From NCBI GenBank assembly GCA_036768485.1, contig JAVLUZ010000257.1, positions 1,130,382 through 1,194,381 on the forward strand: a stretch of DNA of 64,000 nt, in the 5' to 3' direction. Below are positions 1-31,651 of the stretch, piece after piece; within the stretch, counting starts at the first letter, position 1, and each line of letters begins with the position of its first letter. The notes beneath the pieces are model-generated. The model was not told the DNA's origin and did no database searches. It saw only the letters and a list, made by a program, of their open reading frames with translations. Source of the DNA: Mermis nigrescens (lineage: Eukaryota > Nematoda > Enoplea > Mermithida > Mermithidae). The position numbers and the translations under genes were made by a program.

Positions 1-423
1 GGTTTATCGCCGAAATTGATGGTTTTTCTTTCAAATGTGTACTTACGCCAAAATTTTGTTTCTTTTAAACTTTCTGTTAATTTAGCGCCTCTTATCGTTT
101 TTGTCCTTATTCTGCTTTTTTTGCCTCCGAATTCGATGCACTTGATCGCTAAAAAACCAAAATATTGAAAATCTATACTTCAAATATATTAGAGCAGCAC
201 ATTATTTAAATTATATTTCGCTCAATTTTCCGTCATTTCGTAAATCGGTAAATTTTCATATTTTTGAACTCAGAATTTTGTCTTAATTATTTAAAATTCA
301 AGAATCAGTTATATTTCGCAAAATGCCAAACCGCCGTAGGTTCGCCTTACTGAATACAAATTTATCGATTATTCATTTACAATTATTTACTTATTAAAAA
401 TATATTATTTTTTACTAACTCTA
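1..423. other. VARS intron, no gene seen
   Basis: AT-rich sequence upstream of the first foldback MITE. Neither strand holds a long reading frame or a recognised VARS block, so it is taken as intron of the VARS gene, whose earlier exons are off the left edge. Confidence 0.6.
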
Positions 424-823
424 CAGTGGTCGCCATGAAAGATGACGCGCCATCACCCTTAGAATTATAATGGATGGAGCGTCGCGAGCGCCGCGTTACG
501 TCCATCATGCGCCATCATCTCTTTTCTATTCAGCGCCATTAACCTCCATCATCCCGTTAATCTGGCGATGCGGACGGCACACTTTAGCTATTAATGCGCC
601 AACAAGGAAGCGCGCACGTGAATGCTGACGCGCTTCCTTCTTGTTGGTGCTATTAATGGCTAAATTACGCCGTTCGCATCGCCAGATAACGGGATGATGG
701 TGAGTTAATGGCGTGAATAGAAAAAGAGATGATGGCGCATGATGCGTACATGACGTACTCGCGACGCACCATCAATATAATTCTGAGGAGTGATGGCGCG
801 TCATCTTTCATGACGTATTACTG
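424..823. mobile_element. foldback MITE, copy 1 (TA-type ends)
   Basis: About 400 bp that is nearly one long palindrome. The left end CAGTGGTCGCCATGAAAGAT pairs with the right end ATCTTTCATGACGTATTACTG, and the centre is the shared GCGCCAACAAGGAAGCGCGC core. A TA precedes the left end; the right end is degenerate and its flanking TA is lost. It is the most diverged of three copies. No coding capacity. The TIR style (CAGTG, TA) suggests the Tc1/mariner group. Confidence 0.8.
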
Positions 824-1343
824 ACAATTTATTGATTATTTGTGAATTAATGACTTAATTTAAACAATTAATCAATTAAAATTAAATCAATCAATTGAGC
901 ATTCAATATAGGCTGTGTTAATAATTATTAACGGATCAACAACAGGTCGTATTGTTACAAATATTTAATTCTATTAAATTGACATAAAATGACGTAACTT
1001 AATAAAACTTAAATTTAAATTGAATTTTTTCAAATTTTATTTTTAATTTATTTCAAAATTATTTTGAGCCGGTTCGAGTATTTAACTACACTGAATTGAC
1101 ATGAATAACATAACTTACCCAATCTCGAAATTAAATTTATTTTTAAATTTTGATCTAAATTCATTTGAAAAATTATTTCAAGCCGGTCCAAAAATCTAAT
1201 CATGTATATTAAATGGACATAAATGACATACATATATAACTCATTCAATTTTGGATTTAAATTTGTTATAAATTTTGATTTAAATTTTAAAAAAATTATT
1301 TTAAGCCGGTCAAGTATCTAATGATGTATATTAAATGGACATA

Positions 1344-1875
1344 CAGTGCTCGTCATGAAACATGACACACTATAATCGTCAGATTTATATTAGATGATGC
1401 GTCGCGAGCGTCGCCTTTCGTCTATAATGCGCTATCTCTTTTTTATTATTATAGGATATTTATCTGTATCATGCCGTTAATCTGGCGATGCGGACGGTGC
1501 AATTTAGCTATAGCGCCAACAAGAGGGAAGCGCACACGTGAATGCTGGAAGCGCGCACGTGATTGCCGTTCAATATTCAGGCGAGCCGACATTGAAATCA
1601 ATATTAGCTATTGATAGCGCCAACAAGAAGGAAGCACGCACGTGAATACTGGAAGCGCATACGGCATTCACGTCCGCGCTTCCGTCTTGTTGGCGCTATT
1701 AATAGCTTGAAATTGCGTCGTTTGCATCGCCAGGTTAACGGCATGATACGGATAAATATCCTATAATAATAAAAAAGAGATGATAGTGCATTATAGACCG
1801 AAACGCGGCGCTCGCGACGCATCATCTAATACAAATCTGACGATTATAGTGCGTCATGTTTCATGGCGAGCACTG
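1344..1875. mobile_element. foldback MITE, copy 2 (TA-flanked)
   Basis: Left end CAGTGCTCGTCATGAAACAT and right end ATGTTTCATGGCGAGCACTG are inverted copies, each flanked by TA (1342-1343 and 1876-1877). The interior is a near-perfect inverted repeat around a GC-rich centre with repeated GGAAGCGCGCACGTGAATG units, some duplicated. It sits in the VARS intron about 90 bp upstream of exon A. Non-coding. Confidence 0.85.
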
Positions 1876-1967
1876 TAAATGAAGTAGCTTACTCAATCTG
1901 TAATTTAAATTTAATTTTTTGTTTGAATATAAACTTATTTAAAAAAGTAATTTAAGCCGGTCTAAAG

Positions 1968-21043
<19,076 letters not shown>

Positions 21044-22817
21044 GTAAGCCATGGATCATTTTTCTCTTATTTTTAATGATTTATCTGTAAATGTTTAAAT
21101 AGTTATAATTTTTAAAAGATCGAAAAATGTCAACAAAAATATGACTACATCATGCACAAAGTAATGAAACAAACGGATAATAAAATTAATTACTTTAAGA
21201 TAATTTCAAATTCAAAAATCGCTCAAAAATGTTAAAACTCGCTTTAAAATTTGGCAAAGTATTCCAAAATCGCTTAAAAAACGAACATTAAAAATATCAA
21301 ATTTTAAATTAAAAATATTAAATTTTGAAAACATTTTTCAATAATCACTAAAAACGCTTAATATCGTTGAAGGAAATCAAAAAATCTTTTAAAATCGTTA
21401 AAAATCATCTGAAAATATAAAAAATTTTAGTTAGAAATACACAACTCAAAAAGCATTAGAATCGCTCAAAAACAATTAAAAATCGAAAAAATCTTTCAAA
21501 ATTGCTAAATAGTTTACTTTAAAATATAAAATTATGAACTAAAAAAATATGTCATTTAAACGGAAATCGCTACGTAAATAGCGATAATAAATATTTCGAA
21601 AGTTAAATTTTAAGGTCTGCTGCGGGGGTTTTCAAATTTTCGGCGGGTGTTTTGATATTCTCGGATTTTTGAAATAATTTTCTAATTAATAATAAATTAT
21701 TGCGTTTTAAAATGACTCGTTTACATGCCTTTTTGCAGTGAAATAGTAACGAAGAAGTTAAAAAGCCTCTGAATCACGTCTACTGTCAATGACTAGATTA
21801 TTTGACTTGGTTAGCCGCTCTGTTGTTTTGTTGTTTTGTTTCATTTGATAATAAAATGCTTCAGCTTATACATAAGTATCTAACAGCAATAGCCGGAAGC
21901 ATACCTGGGCGTGGGGGTTTTGAGGGGGTGTGCACCCCCCTCCAGGAACCAAAGTACCCCTAAAAAATTCAATTTTTGAAATTTTTTTGTTTGCAATCCC
22001 CCAGAACTTTGGTGCCGCCTATCTATGGCCGGAGGGTGTTTGTTGGATTCCAAGTCTGAGGTATTCTAAACATCTAAATAATAGAATGTCGTCGAACAAA
22101 AACGGCAAGAGAAAAGAAGGGTAGATGAAGAAGAGACGTGAAAAATAAATAATGAGGATAAAAGGTTCTGTAGAGATCCCTCTACACGCCGTTTCGCCGT
22201 GTTGAATCAAAGCGAATTTCCATTCGTTTTGCGTTACGATGTACCTACACACCTACGACTGATTTGCCCAGATGTACATTTTTGTGCTCAATTTGCTTAC
22301 GCACGCACGCGACCGTTAGGCGAGTCGCCCGGGACCACCTTTCCCTAAAAATTATCATATTTTTCATTCCTTTCCCACACATATTTTCAATCAAATTCCG
22401 GGATAGGAAAATGGGCACTCGGGCTTAATGCGACTTGAGTACGAATTGGTATGCGTGTTATCATATCTTGCGTGTACTTAAAGATTACCTCGTTTGTCCA
22501 TTCCTTTACCGTAAGCTTTTGCCCATAGGCCTATTGTCATACTCGTAGATCCATTTCAATTCTCTTTGTTCGTGTGTCTACACCTCTTTTTGTGTCTCGC
22601 TTAAAACTGCGTGCGAGCGCAGTTTTCGGCAGTTATTACGATGTTCAAAAAGTCTTTTTCGACTCAGTTTTTTCGTCAGCCTATCTGTGCTCTGCCTTTT
22701 TCTTTTATGCCTCACGTCGAGTGAGTCTCTGTGAGTGCCGTCTTTCTGCTTGGCTGCAGTTCTCGTCTGTTAGTTGTCCAGCGTATTGTGCACACATTTT
22801 TCGCCTCAAGCTTTGTT
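21044..22817. other. downstream of last VARS exon, no coding exon found
   Basis: AT-rich at first (21050-21720), then one MULE-like MITE remnant at 21900-22026, then a pyrimidine-rich tract at 22450-22800. No frame resembling the VARS C-terminal coiled coil was seen. An acceptor-like TTTTTGCAG at 21730-21738 is followed directly by TGA in the exon L phase. Confidence 0.5.
21900..22026 (-). mobile_element. MULE-like MITE, internally deleted
   Basis: 127 bp retaining both ends in the reverse orientation: CATACCTGGGCGTGGGGG and GGTGCCGCCTATCTAT. The central ATCCATTGGCATC part is missing. The flanks AGCCGGAAG and GGCCGGAGG agree at 7 of 9 positions. Confidence 0.68.
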
Positions 22818-22821
22818 TTAA

Positions 22822-25800
22822 GAGTCAATTTCTGTAAGAATCAACCCAGCGATGTAGTAAGGGCGGACAGTTAAAATATAACCTATCCTCGTTTTGACGT
22901 ATGTTGTACAGTTTTTTATTCTGAGCAACATGGTGTAAAGCTTTTTGTACAAAAATCATTTTTCGCTTGGAACATCAACCTCAGAGTTTGAAAAATCGAC
23001 ACTTTTTGTCAAAAAAGAGTAGATTTACTTTTATGACTATAACTTCTTAACAACGCAAGATATTAGAGTCAATACTTTTTTAAATGAAAGAGCAAGATTT
23101 TGGCTTTGAATTATCACTTTGATAAGTCCACAAGTTTGACGGGTTGAGAAATTATGTAAGACAATATGAAAAAGTTTGACTACATGTGCACTGAAAATTT
23201 TCACATTTTGTCCTATAACTCCTATACTAGATGCGGGTGATTCCCAAAATTTTGATATAATGTGGCATTTATATGCGACATGTATTTGGCAAAAAATAAA
23301 AAAATCAAAGGACCACTTTTTGAGCAATGAGTCTTCACGCAAGTCCATTTATTGCCAGTTACACAATTGTTTTTGCCCAAAACTTTTCTTTTAGACGTTA
23401 TATCTCGCAAGTAAGGTAAGACCAAGTCCCAAAATTTTGGTTAAATGATTTACTTAGTCTTATGATGTTATTGGCAAAAGAATATGAAAGTTGTCAAATT
23501 TCTGATTGAACAGTGGCCCTTAGCGTAAGTGCAAGTCAGGTAGGAATAACTGATTATCAGCACACAAAATTTTTCTTTTCCCAATTATAACTCCTGCATT
23601 AGACATGGGACATTACTTAAAGTTTAACACTTTGTTACTGTAAGCCCTTTTGTGCCATTGGTAAAAAATAAAAATATTGCTAAACCACTTCTTGAGCAAC
23701 GGATCATTAAGTAAATACTACTACGACACATGACTGGATACACTCAAAAACCTTTCTATGTTCTAGGGGATCATTCATTATAGGAAATTAACACAATTTT
23801 ACTGCACCTCACCATATTCAGCGCATAATAAGAGAACAACACCCAATTTCTCGAAGCATGACTATTAAGAAGTGTCTTATTTTTTAGCTTGCTCAGTTGT
23901 ATGTATATCTGAAGATAATTAATTCTGATGGGATTTCACTTTGTCCCAATTACATCTGTAGTTTACCTACTCACCATGTAGATATGGATTGATTTGTTGT
24001 GAATGTAAGCACGTGCTAATTTCAGTTTCTTTGCATAAGAAGAATTAAAATAAAATTTTTTAAAGCAAAGAAAGATGGCAAATTGATTAAGTTCAAGCTT
24101 TTAGAAGGGCCATACTGTAAGTAAACATTTTTGAAGCAATATCTACTTTGTATTGAGAAGTGCAAAAGACGCAAGCTTGGCTGTAGAGAACTCAGCTTAT
24201 GGACTCATATGAAAGATTACTCAAACAGTGACAAATGTACATATATAATCTTGCTTTGGATTACTGGGACACAGATGCTATCATTCAAAGCTATTCCATA
24301 AGAAGTTGAGTTAGGATCAGGAATGGACTATGAGGACTTAATATCATGCGACAAATTGTTACAACAAATTCAAACATCAAAACAGTCACTGTGCAGCAGA
24401 ACATCTTCAATTTCTTCAGACTCTAATTCAAGGTTTGGGTCAGCCATAAATTCATCCTCTGGGCATTCATCAGTCACATCTTGCGCTGCTCCCTCTGATT
24501 CTCGTTTTCTGGCTTCACGCGACCAAAAATTTGCTATTTGTTGCCATGTAAGATATTCTGATGAGCTAAACTGTGGCAAACTTCGCATTTCTTTCGCCAC
24601 ATCTTGCGGGTCATATTTCTGGCGATTCTGCACATCATAGTCAAATTTCTGGATAAGGAATCGGCGCTGCTTTTCAGAAAAAGCTTTGCATACTCTGCGC
24701 TGCCGTAAGGCCCACCCCGCTTTTAAAAGATCAATATTATTGTCGCTGGAATATGTTTGCCATTGATTTTGCAGAACTTCATCTAGGTGTCAAGTGCCGT
24801 TGCTCTATTGTATTAACATATGTTGTTACTGCTGCATCACGTAAAGTTTGCCTCTCGGGTTGATATTGACGGAATCCTAGATCTAGATGGTCATCCAGTT
24901 CTTGCAAGCTTGGATAAGACTTCAAGCATCCGCTTACAGGGCACAAGAAAAGATTCGCACCTGTATCATGGGCATTGTCAGAAGTACAATTGGCTCTTGT
25001 TGACGGTTCCTGACTTCTCTTGTCTTGTATAGGTATCCACGGATTGGACAATGAAATCTGACTCGGCAATCTACCCTGGTGGTAAATTAAAATTGGGGTA
25101 AATGTACATTTTCCATGCTTGCCTTTCCAGGAATTTTCAGGAATTAGCATTCCTGAGCCAATGCTATAAGCCTTCCAGGCTATGATTTGACCATCCTCAA
25201 ATTTGAAATTATTTAGAAAGGTAATGCCCTGTATCTGTGCCAAATTTGACTTAGATTTTGCTAGTGATCCATATAAGATTGATGTTCCTTTTATACCATC
25301 ATAGGCAGAGATGCAGTGGATAAATTCAGCTGGAGTAGAACATTTGTGATTCTCATCAATATAAAGCTTCACTTTTCGCTTTATTGCACCAGCCATTATG
25401 TCACAATCGCCTTTTCCTGACTGTGGATCGCTGAAATCCCACTGTTTTATATTGATGTGCAGGTTTGAAGCAATTTCATTCATGGATTATAAATGGACTT
25501 GCATGAAGACTCATTGCCCAGAAAGTGGTCCTTTAATTTTTTTTATTTTTTGCCAAATACATGTCGCATCTAAATGCCACATTATATCACAATTTTGAGA
25601 ATCACCCGCATCTAGTATAGGAGTTATAGTACAAAATGTGAAATTTTTCAGTGCACAAAGTCAAGCTTTTCATATTTAGTCTTACATAATTCCTGAACCC
25701 GTCAATTTTGTGGACTTATCAAAGCAGCGACTCATAGAGAAAATCTCGCTCTTTCATTTAAAAAAAGTTGACCCTGATAGTTGCGTTGTTAAGAAATTAT

Positions 25801-26004
25801 AGTCATAAAAGCAAATCTATTCTTTTTTGACAAAAAGTGTCGATTTTTTAAACTGAGGTTGATGTTCCAAGTGGAAAATGATTTTTGAACAAAACGCTTA
25901 GCACCATGTTGCTTAGAATTAAAAACTGTACAACATACGTTAAAATGAGGATAGGTTGTTTTTTGACTGTCCGCCGCCGGGGTGAACGTTACAGAAATTG
26001 ACTC
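22822..26004 (-). mobile_element. TTAA-flanked DNA transposon with about 0.5-kb inverted arms
   Basis: 3183 bp bounded by TTAA at 22818-22821 and 26005-26008. The arms 22822-23351 and 25490-26004 are inverted copies over their whole length, starting GAGTCAATTTCTGTAA. They share blocks such as CAACCTATCCTC, TGTACAGTTTTT and GATGCGGGTGATTC (written left to right or reversed). TTAA target duplication is known for piggyBac and Kolobok; the end is not CCC, so Kolobok or another TTAA group is more likely. The interior carries one decayed - strand gene. Many differences between the arms show it is old. Confidence 0.82.
24370..25483 (-). pseudogene. transposon-borne C2H2-type protein, truncated and frameshifted
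   Basis: The first part (25483 down to about 24790) has DFSDPQSGKGDCDIMAGAIK near the start and a C2H2-like CPVSGCLKSYPSLQELDDH segment whose second His pair is damaged. The second part, in another frame (about 24785 to 24370), has GWALRQRRVCKAFSEKQRRF and KYDPQDVAKEMRS, ending in an acidic tail. Both blocks belong, in my memory, to a protein family amplified in cnidarian, sponge and mollusc genomes. A one-base shift near 24785-24790 separates the halves. The N-terminus is missing: the frame meets stops inside the inverted arm. Its role as transposase is inference. Confidence 0.65.
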
Positions 26005-26136
26005 TTAATCATTCGTTTATGTGCCAATTTGGCATCAGTTGTATGCCTTTGGCAGTGCTTTGTGCCCTTGAATACATTGTTTAATTTTACCCGAATAGCG
26101 TAACACGACAGTCGGCAGCATGTATCCTCCATGCTG

Positions 26137-26350
26137 TAGCATGGTTAAGTTAACGTTATTTTAACGTTCTAATACCGTTAACGTGGTCTAAAATTTTACG
26201 TTAACGTTATTTTAACGTTCTAATACCGTTAACGTGGTCTAAAATTAAATACGTTAACGCTAACGTTTTTAATTTAGGAAGTTGGCTTTAATGGTAACTT
26301 TATTATTTTTATTTGACGTTGACGTGGAATAACGTTACTTAAACCACAAT
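26137..26350. repeat. GTTAACG-rich end with 70-bp duplication
   Basis: Starts TAGCATGGTTAAGTTAACG. The phrase TTAACGTTCTAATACCGTTA is present twice, about 70 bp apart. A similar end in the opposite direction, closing CGTAACCACGCTA, lies at about 33388-33518. TA-G ends and GTTAACG arrays are typical of hAT subterminal regions. Confidence 0.6.
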
Positions 26351-28199
26351 ATCACTTGCAGCTTGCAATTTACTGTGGCAAGATTCATGTTTGAGACGAC
26401 GCAAGCGACAGGACAGAACAGAACGAAACCGTGGTTACCAATTTGGGGTTTTTCTCCCCATTTTTAGGGTTTTTTGAGGCCGTGAGAGACATTTTTTATC
26501 AATTGAGGTTTTTTCGCGCGTATGCTTAACCATTAATTGGGGGTTTTGTAGGCAGTTCGGAGATTAAAATTGGTTTTTTTTAAAATAGCACTTGGCAACG
26601 AACCCAGTTGGTCGGCACATGTATAAAAGTAGTAAGATATAGAAAATCAGTAATCAATTTAGACTTCTCTTTTTGCATTCACTGAACCCAAACAAGAAAC
26701 AAGGATGAAGTACCCTGAAAGATCTTTTTCTGCATGTGGCCGGTTGTCCTTAAACACTCTTGTTTGTTAATCCTTACCTAATAGTTTGGTTGGTCAGTTT
26801 GTTGAATTGACTGGCAGGAGGCTCAGTTTTATGGTTATGCCTGATGCGGTGATCCTTTTCCTCGTCCCCAAATGGCTTATTACCTTGTACTGATTTTTGG
26901 CAAAAAGTTGCGTGTTAAGCCTATGTTCAGATTTTGATAGGCTTTCTTGGCCAAAAATTGTGGTTATTTACCCCTGCTTCTGAAATTGTATTTAATCGTA
27001 CATACAAGCACGGGTTCGAAGGGAGGGAAAGGGCGCCCGCCGCACCCACCCCGTTGTCAAAGAATAGATGGGCGCAACAGAGAATAATGTGCTTTTTTAA
27101 TAATTTTAGCCGATTTTTATACCGATTTTAAGAGTTCTTTCAAGACTCAATAATGACATTTTCTGATTTTATTGATGCTTTGAGAATTTTGTTTTCACAT
27201 CGGGAGAGTAAGTTTAGTTCATATGTATAAAAATGATTTTTTTCAGTTCTTACAATGATTTTTCAGTTTTCACAATGATTTCTGGAGTATTTTTCGGTAC
27301 TTTGCGCCGATTTTAGCACTAATTTTGCTATTGTGAAAGTTTGAAAATTTCTAACCTTTGTCGGATCACAAATGATTCTGTATATCAAAAGACGGCAAAA
27401 ACCAATACTTTAAGCACAATGGACTTATTTTTTGGACAGTTTATGACACTATTATGGAAATTTGGATTTCCGCTCCTATCACAAAATCCTGGATACGTCA
27501 CTGTATACATATTTATAATGGCTCAATGGCTCTTGGATTAATTTGCCGGACTAGAGAAATATTCTCCGTTGAGTTTATCTTTTCTACACTTTTCTATTGA
27601 TAGGTTCATGATTTTACTTAAAAAAATTCGGATAACTTTTTATACTGCAAAAAAATAGCCAGAAAAATAGTGAGACTTATAAACGAGCATGAGGGGTTAG
27701 GAAGGTATAACCTACTTCCACCTCAGATTTGAAAAACTGATAGTTGTACAGCGATTTTGGCTGAAGAAGTCTTTTTTAGCTCAGAAATGCTACACAGTTG
27801 TCTTTTCTGAGTTTCAAAAGGATATATAACTATTTCCGCTACTCCAAAAAGTGCTTAATAGCCATTTATAATCCAAAACGTCTGTATAGCTATGTTAGTT
27901 AATCCTAAAAGACTCATATAGCTAGTTTTCTGAGACCAAAAAGGCTATGTAGCTAATTTTCTGACATCAAAAGGACTATAGAGCCGTTTTTACAAAGCAC
28001 ATAGCTTCTGGCAATTTTTAGTTCTCAGTCCCCTCCCTTAAAGTTTGACCTTGCGCACATATGGTGAGATTGCTCAAAAAAAGCTACATGCCTGAGATTT
28101 GTTTAAGACTTTTGCAAGCAGTTCTTAAGTAAAAGCCTTCAATTTTACAAGTTTTTAAGCTCGTTTTCAGAGAAAAGAATTATGTATGTGGGTAACTAG
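26351..28199. other. intergenic, nothing recognised
   Basis: AT-rich sequence between the transposon and the hAT transposase relic. A loose TATAGCT/CTGAGACCAAAAAGG repetition occurs around 27780-27990. Short open frames are not conserved. Confidence 0.45.
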
Positions 28200-28361
28200 A
28201 CACTTCATAATATTGCACTGGCTGCTTGGCACTTGCTGGAGATGTTGAAAGAACTGCTGACCCTATTTGCTTCTGCTGTTAGAGGACTCGAAGGCGAAAA
28301 CTACATCACATTATCACAGCTTTACGCCATGGTTTTTAGATTAAAACAGGAGATAATTAAA
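28200..28361 (+). pseudogene. hAT transposase relic exon
   Basis: 54 codons open between an acceptor-like AACTAG and a good donor GTAAGT at 28362. Contains WHLLEMLKELLTLFASAVRG followed by LEGENYITLSQLYAMVFRL. This matches the usual hAT/ZBED pattern in which W.LL..L..LL.PF..AT..LSGE.Y.TLS precedes the RNase H-like C-terminal part. Neighbouring coding segments are not continuous, so it is called a relic; a domesticated ZBED gene exon is possible but unsupported. Confidence 0.6.
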
Positions 28362-28782
28362 GTAAGTATGAAGAGGGAAAGTTTTCCATGAAGGATTGCT
28401 CTTCTCTTTTCTTGCTCTTGCTACTTATTTTGTAATCGCCAATTGGGACAGATGGGGGATTTGCTCAGGAGAACTAACATTTTTTAAATATGTGGACATG
28501 GTTTAATTTTTATATGTGGTAATTAAGTGTCTCTTAATCTCTTGTCTTCTTTCATATACTTGTCATGTCACTTTCTTGTAATTTTTCAACATCATTTATG
28601 CAGTTTTCTGCATTTTACTGTCTTAATTTTGTGAATTGAGAATTTTTCACTAAAATTATAATTAAAAACTTTGCATTCTTATTTCTGCAATTTTAATTCA
28701 AATGATGGAGCTATTATCCGCACTTTGCTGTTCACTTAGGTCATATGCAGAAGTAATATTACATTTAGAGATAGGTTGGTGG

Positions 28783-29021
28783 CACACCTGGGCGTGGGGG
28801 TTTGGGGTATGCACCCCCCTTAGAAACCCAAATATCCCCCCTCAAATTCAATTTTTAAAAATTATCTCGTTTTTTTCGCAATTTTTTGATGCCAATGGAT
28901 AGTGGTGCTTGATGAGAAACGTCGAAAAATGGTGTTTTTTCGCCATACCACCATTTTTAAGGCCATTTTTTGACCTTCAAAAAATCTTGCACCCACCAGA
29001 ATTTTTTTGCTGCCCACGTAT
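28783..29021 (-). mobile_element. MULE-like MITE (GTGGGCAGC family)
   Basis: 239 bp, reverse orientation: CACACCTGGGCGTGGGGG at the left and CTGCCCACGTAT at the right. The exact 9-bp duplication GGTTGGTGG flanks it (28774-28782 and 29022-29030). One of the cleanest copies; non-coding. Confidence 0.88.
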
Positions 29022-29030
29022 GGTTGGTGG

Positions 29031-30486
29031 TATTTTGTCTTGACTTTAAAATTCATTTTCATTTCAAAGGTAGTCAAAAATGTGCATCGGTGTTCACATG
29101 CTTTCAATCAATATTTTATGTTAAATAATTAATAAATTTTATGTAGGCATACATGGACAAATGGTTCAACTTGGTTCAACCCGGTGTCAATGGGAGCCAA
29201 GTCTGTATCAATGGGAATACCTGCGGGTATCAATGGAAAATCCAGAAATACTGAAGGAATAGAAGAAAAGTTATGGAAATTCACAAGAATGACTCTAAAA
29301 TCAATCAATCAAGTAGAAAATGGAATATGGATCCAGGAAAATTTGTGAAAACCATTTAAAAATCAGCTAACGAACCAATCAATCAATGACTAACCAACCG
29401 ATAATCAATCAAACAATCAATAATTAACCACTAAGAAACCAATCAACCAACCAAACAACCATTTTGTACACGGACAACTAACCAAACAATTGGGCAGCCT
29501 GTATCAATGGGAAGACCGGCCTTTGTCCATGTATGTATGTAGGTATATGTGAAATACGAGACAAAACTAAGAAACAAATCAAAACAATCTTATTGCAAAA
29601 CCAGCTTTGCATTATCTCTCCAGCCCAGATATGATTGCACATTGGTCCAATTTAATTAGAAATTATAATCATGTCAGAAAATAAAGCTGAAACGGCCGCT
29701 TTGCGTCTAAAATTAAATTTTAGGCATCTATTCAAGGTAGTACAATTTCTTTTAAAACAGAAATTAAACCAAAAATTACATTTTCTATATTCTATAAGAC
29801 TTAATGAATCACATACGCACACTGGAAGGGAAGGGATCTGAGGGGGTATCCCCCTACTAGGACTTTTGAAAAGCATACCCCATGCCATTTTGACCAAAAC
29901 CTATTGCTCGAACCATGAAAAAGGATAAAACGACGTCTAATAACTTAATTTCATTTGCATACAGTCATTTTTTAGCATTAAACTCATAAATTCTGTCACT
30001 CAGGCACATTTCTTCCAATATTTTGTACATAATTGATGTTAGACGTTGCTCCATCGTCTTTTTTGTTATTTGTTTTCATTTAAATTTAACCACAAATATT
30101 CATGAAGAGCAAAATACAGCAAATTAGCAATAAATTAAGTTTCAAGTTTTGACATTAAATAATAAATAGTTATTTACCTCACCCCAGGAAACTCGGTTTA
30201 CCCCCTCCCAGAGCTTTTGACCGTGTGCGTGTATGTAATGAATGATTAATTTGCTCTTTTCTACTAAAATGAGTAGGATTTTTTGGCTATGAGAAAATAC
30301 ATGAGAAAACTAAGGCAAGTTAAAAACGAGAATCAGAATTTAATGTGTGAAACTCCTGCAATTTAATTAGAAACTGCATATCTTTTTTACACTATTTTTG
30401 CATTAACAATTTTCAGCCGTATTAGCCATACGTGTAAGGACCCAAACTATTGGGTGAGGGTTCTCCCAGCCGATTTTAGGGGAACG
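29031..30486. other. intergenic, simple repeats
   Basis: AT-rich. Around 29330-29480 lies an AACCAATCAATCAA-type simple tract, and CAATGGGA phrases recur (29190-29520). No gene recognised. Confidence 0.5.
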
Positions 30487-30495
30487 GGTTATATG

Positions 30496-30753
30496 CATAC
30501 GTGGGCAGCAAGAAAATTCTGGGGGGGTGCAAGATTTTTTGAAGGTCGAAAAATGGCCTTAAAAATGGTGGTATGGCGATAAAAACACCATTTTTCGACG
30601 TTTCTCATCAAGCACTATCCATTGGCATCAAAAAATTGCGAAAAAAACGAAAAAAATTTTCAAAAATTGAATTCTGGGGGTATTTTGATTTCTGGGGGGG
30701 AATTTTGGTTTCTGGGGGGTGCATACCCCCCCAAACCCCCCACGCCCAGGTGT
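30496..30753 (+). mobile_element. MULE-like MITE (GTGGGCAGC family)
   Basis: 258 bp from CATACGTGGGCAGCAAGAAA to ACGCCCAGGTGT, flanked by the exact 9-bp duplication GGTTATATG (30487-30495 and 30754-30762). A short internal GGGGTATTTTGATTTCTGGG segment is duplicated. Confidence 0.88.
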
Positions 30754-30930
30754 GGTTATATGACCTCTAATTTTGGCCAAAAATGGCAAAATTACCTAAA
30801 AATGGTCACAAAACCCATATATGTATGTGCCAAGCATAGAGGAGGATAAACATTTTCTTACTTTTTGTTTGAGGGATGGGAGCCAATCGACGTTGGGTGG
30901 GTTTGTGTGATTTCCATACATTCATACGTG

Positions 30931-31162
30931 GGCAGCAAGAAAATTTTGGGGGGTGCAAGATTTTTGAAGGTCAGAAAATGGCCTTAAAAATGGTGGTATG
31001 ACGGAAAAACTCCCTTTTTCAACGTTTCTCATCGAGCACTATCCATTGGCATCAAAAAATTGCGAATAAAACGAAAAAAATTCAAACATTGAATTCTGGG
31101 GGGTATTTTGGTTTCTCGACGGGGTGAATACCCCCAAACCCTCCCCGCCATGCCCAAGTGTG
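30931..31162 (+). mobile_element. MULE-like MITE (GTGGGCAGC family), no clear duplication
   Basis: From CATACGTGGGCAGCAAG to GCCCAAGTGT, same core as the previous copy 180 bp away and in the same orientation. The flanks do not match, so its target duplication has decayed or the copy is rearranged. Confidence 0.72.
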
Positions 31163-31651
31163 CATACCCCTCTTAAACATATGCTGTAAACTCAGTAAAG
31201 CTCTCATCCTCCGAAAGTGGATTAAGTGACCCTGTAGTCCTGATCATTGAAGTGTATTAATGTTTGTATTTTCATAAATTCGATTCGTATGCATAGCATA
31301 TGCATATTATGCATAAACGTAGTTTAAAATATTTGTAATAAACATAGTATTTTAAGAGTTATTCTTGGATTTATAGAGCAGTAATGTCTCCTAATTAGCA
31401 ACTGAAATTTTTATACGTGTAAGTTGTTTCAATATATGACTGACAATTGCACTTCAACTGTTCACTTTACATGCTGCAATCTTACTTTCTTAGTAGACTA
31501 TATCACAAGAGAAATGCTGCGATTTCGGGATACTAGCGTCAAAACTTTGAAAGAATCAATAAACAAAATATACATTATCGATTTAATCTGTTGTTAATAT
31601 ACTTGTGCTGTAACAATCTTTTTTAAATAGGCTATGCCGGCTTCCACGTAA

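Noticed and set aside
21730..21800. candidate last VARS exon after TTTTTGCAG
   Set aside because: In the phase set by exon L the first codon is TGA, and the other frames do not resemble the VARS coiled coil.
24323..24640. 105-codon open frame on the + strand
   Set aside because: Antisense shadow of the acidic C-terminal part of the transposon gene on the - strand.
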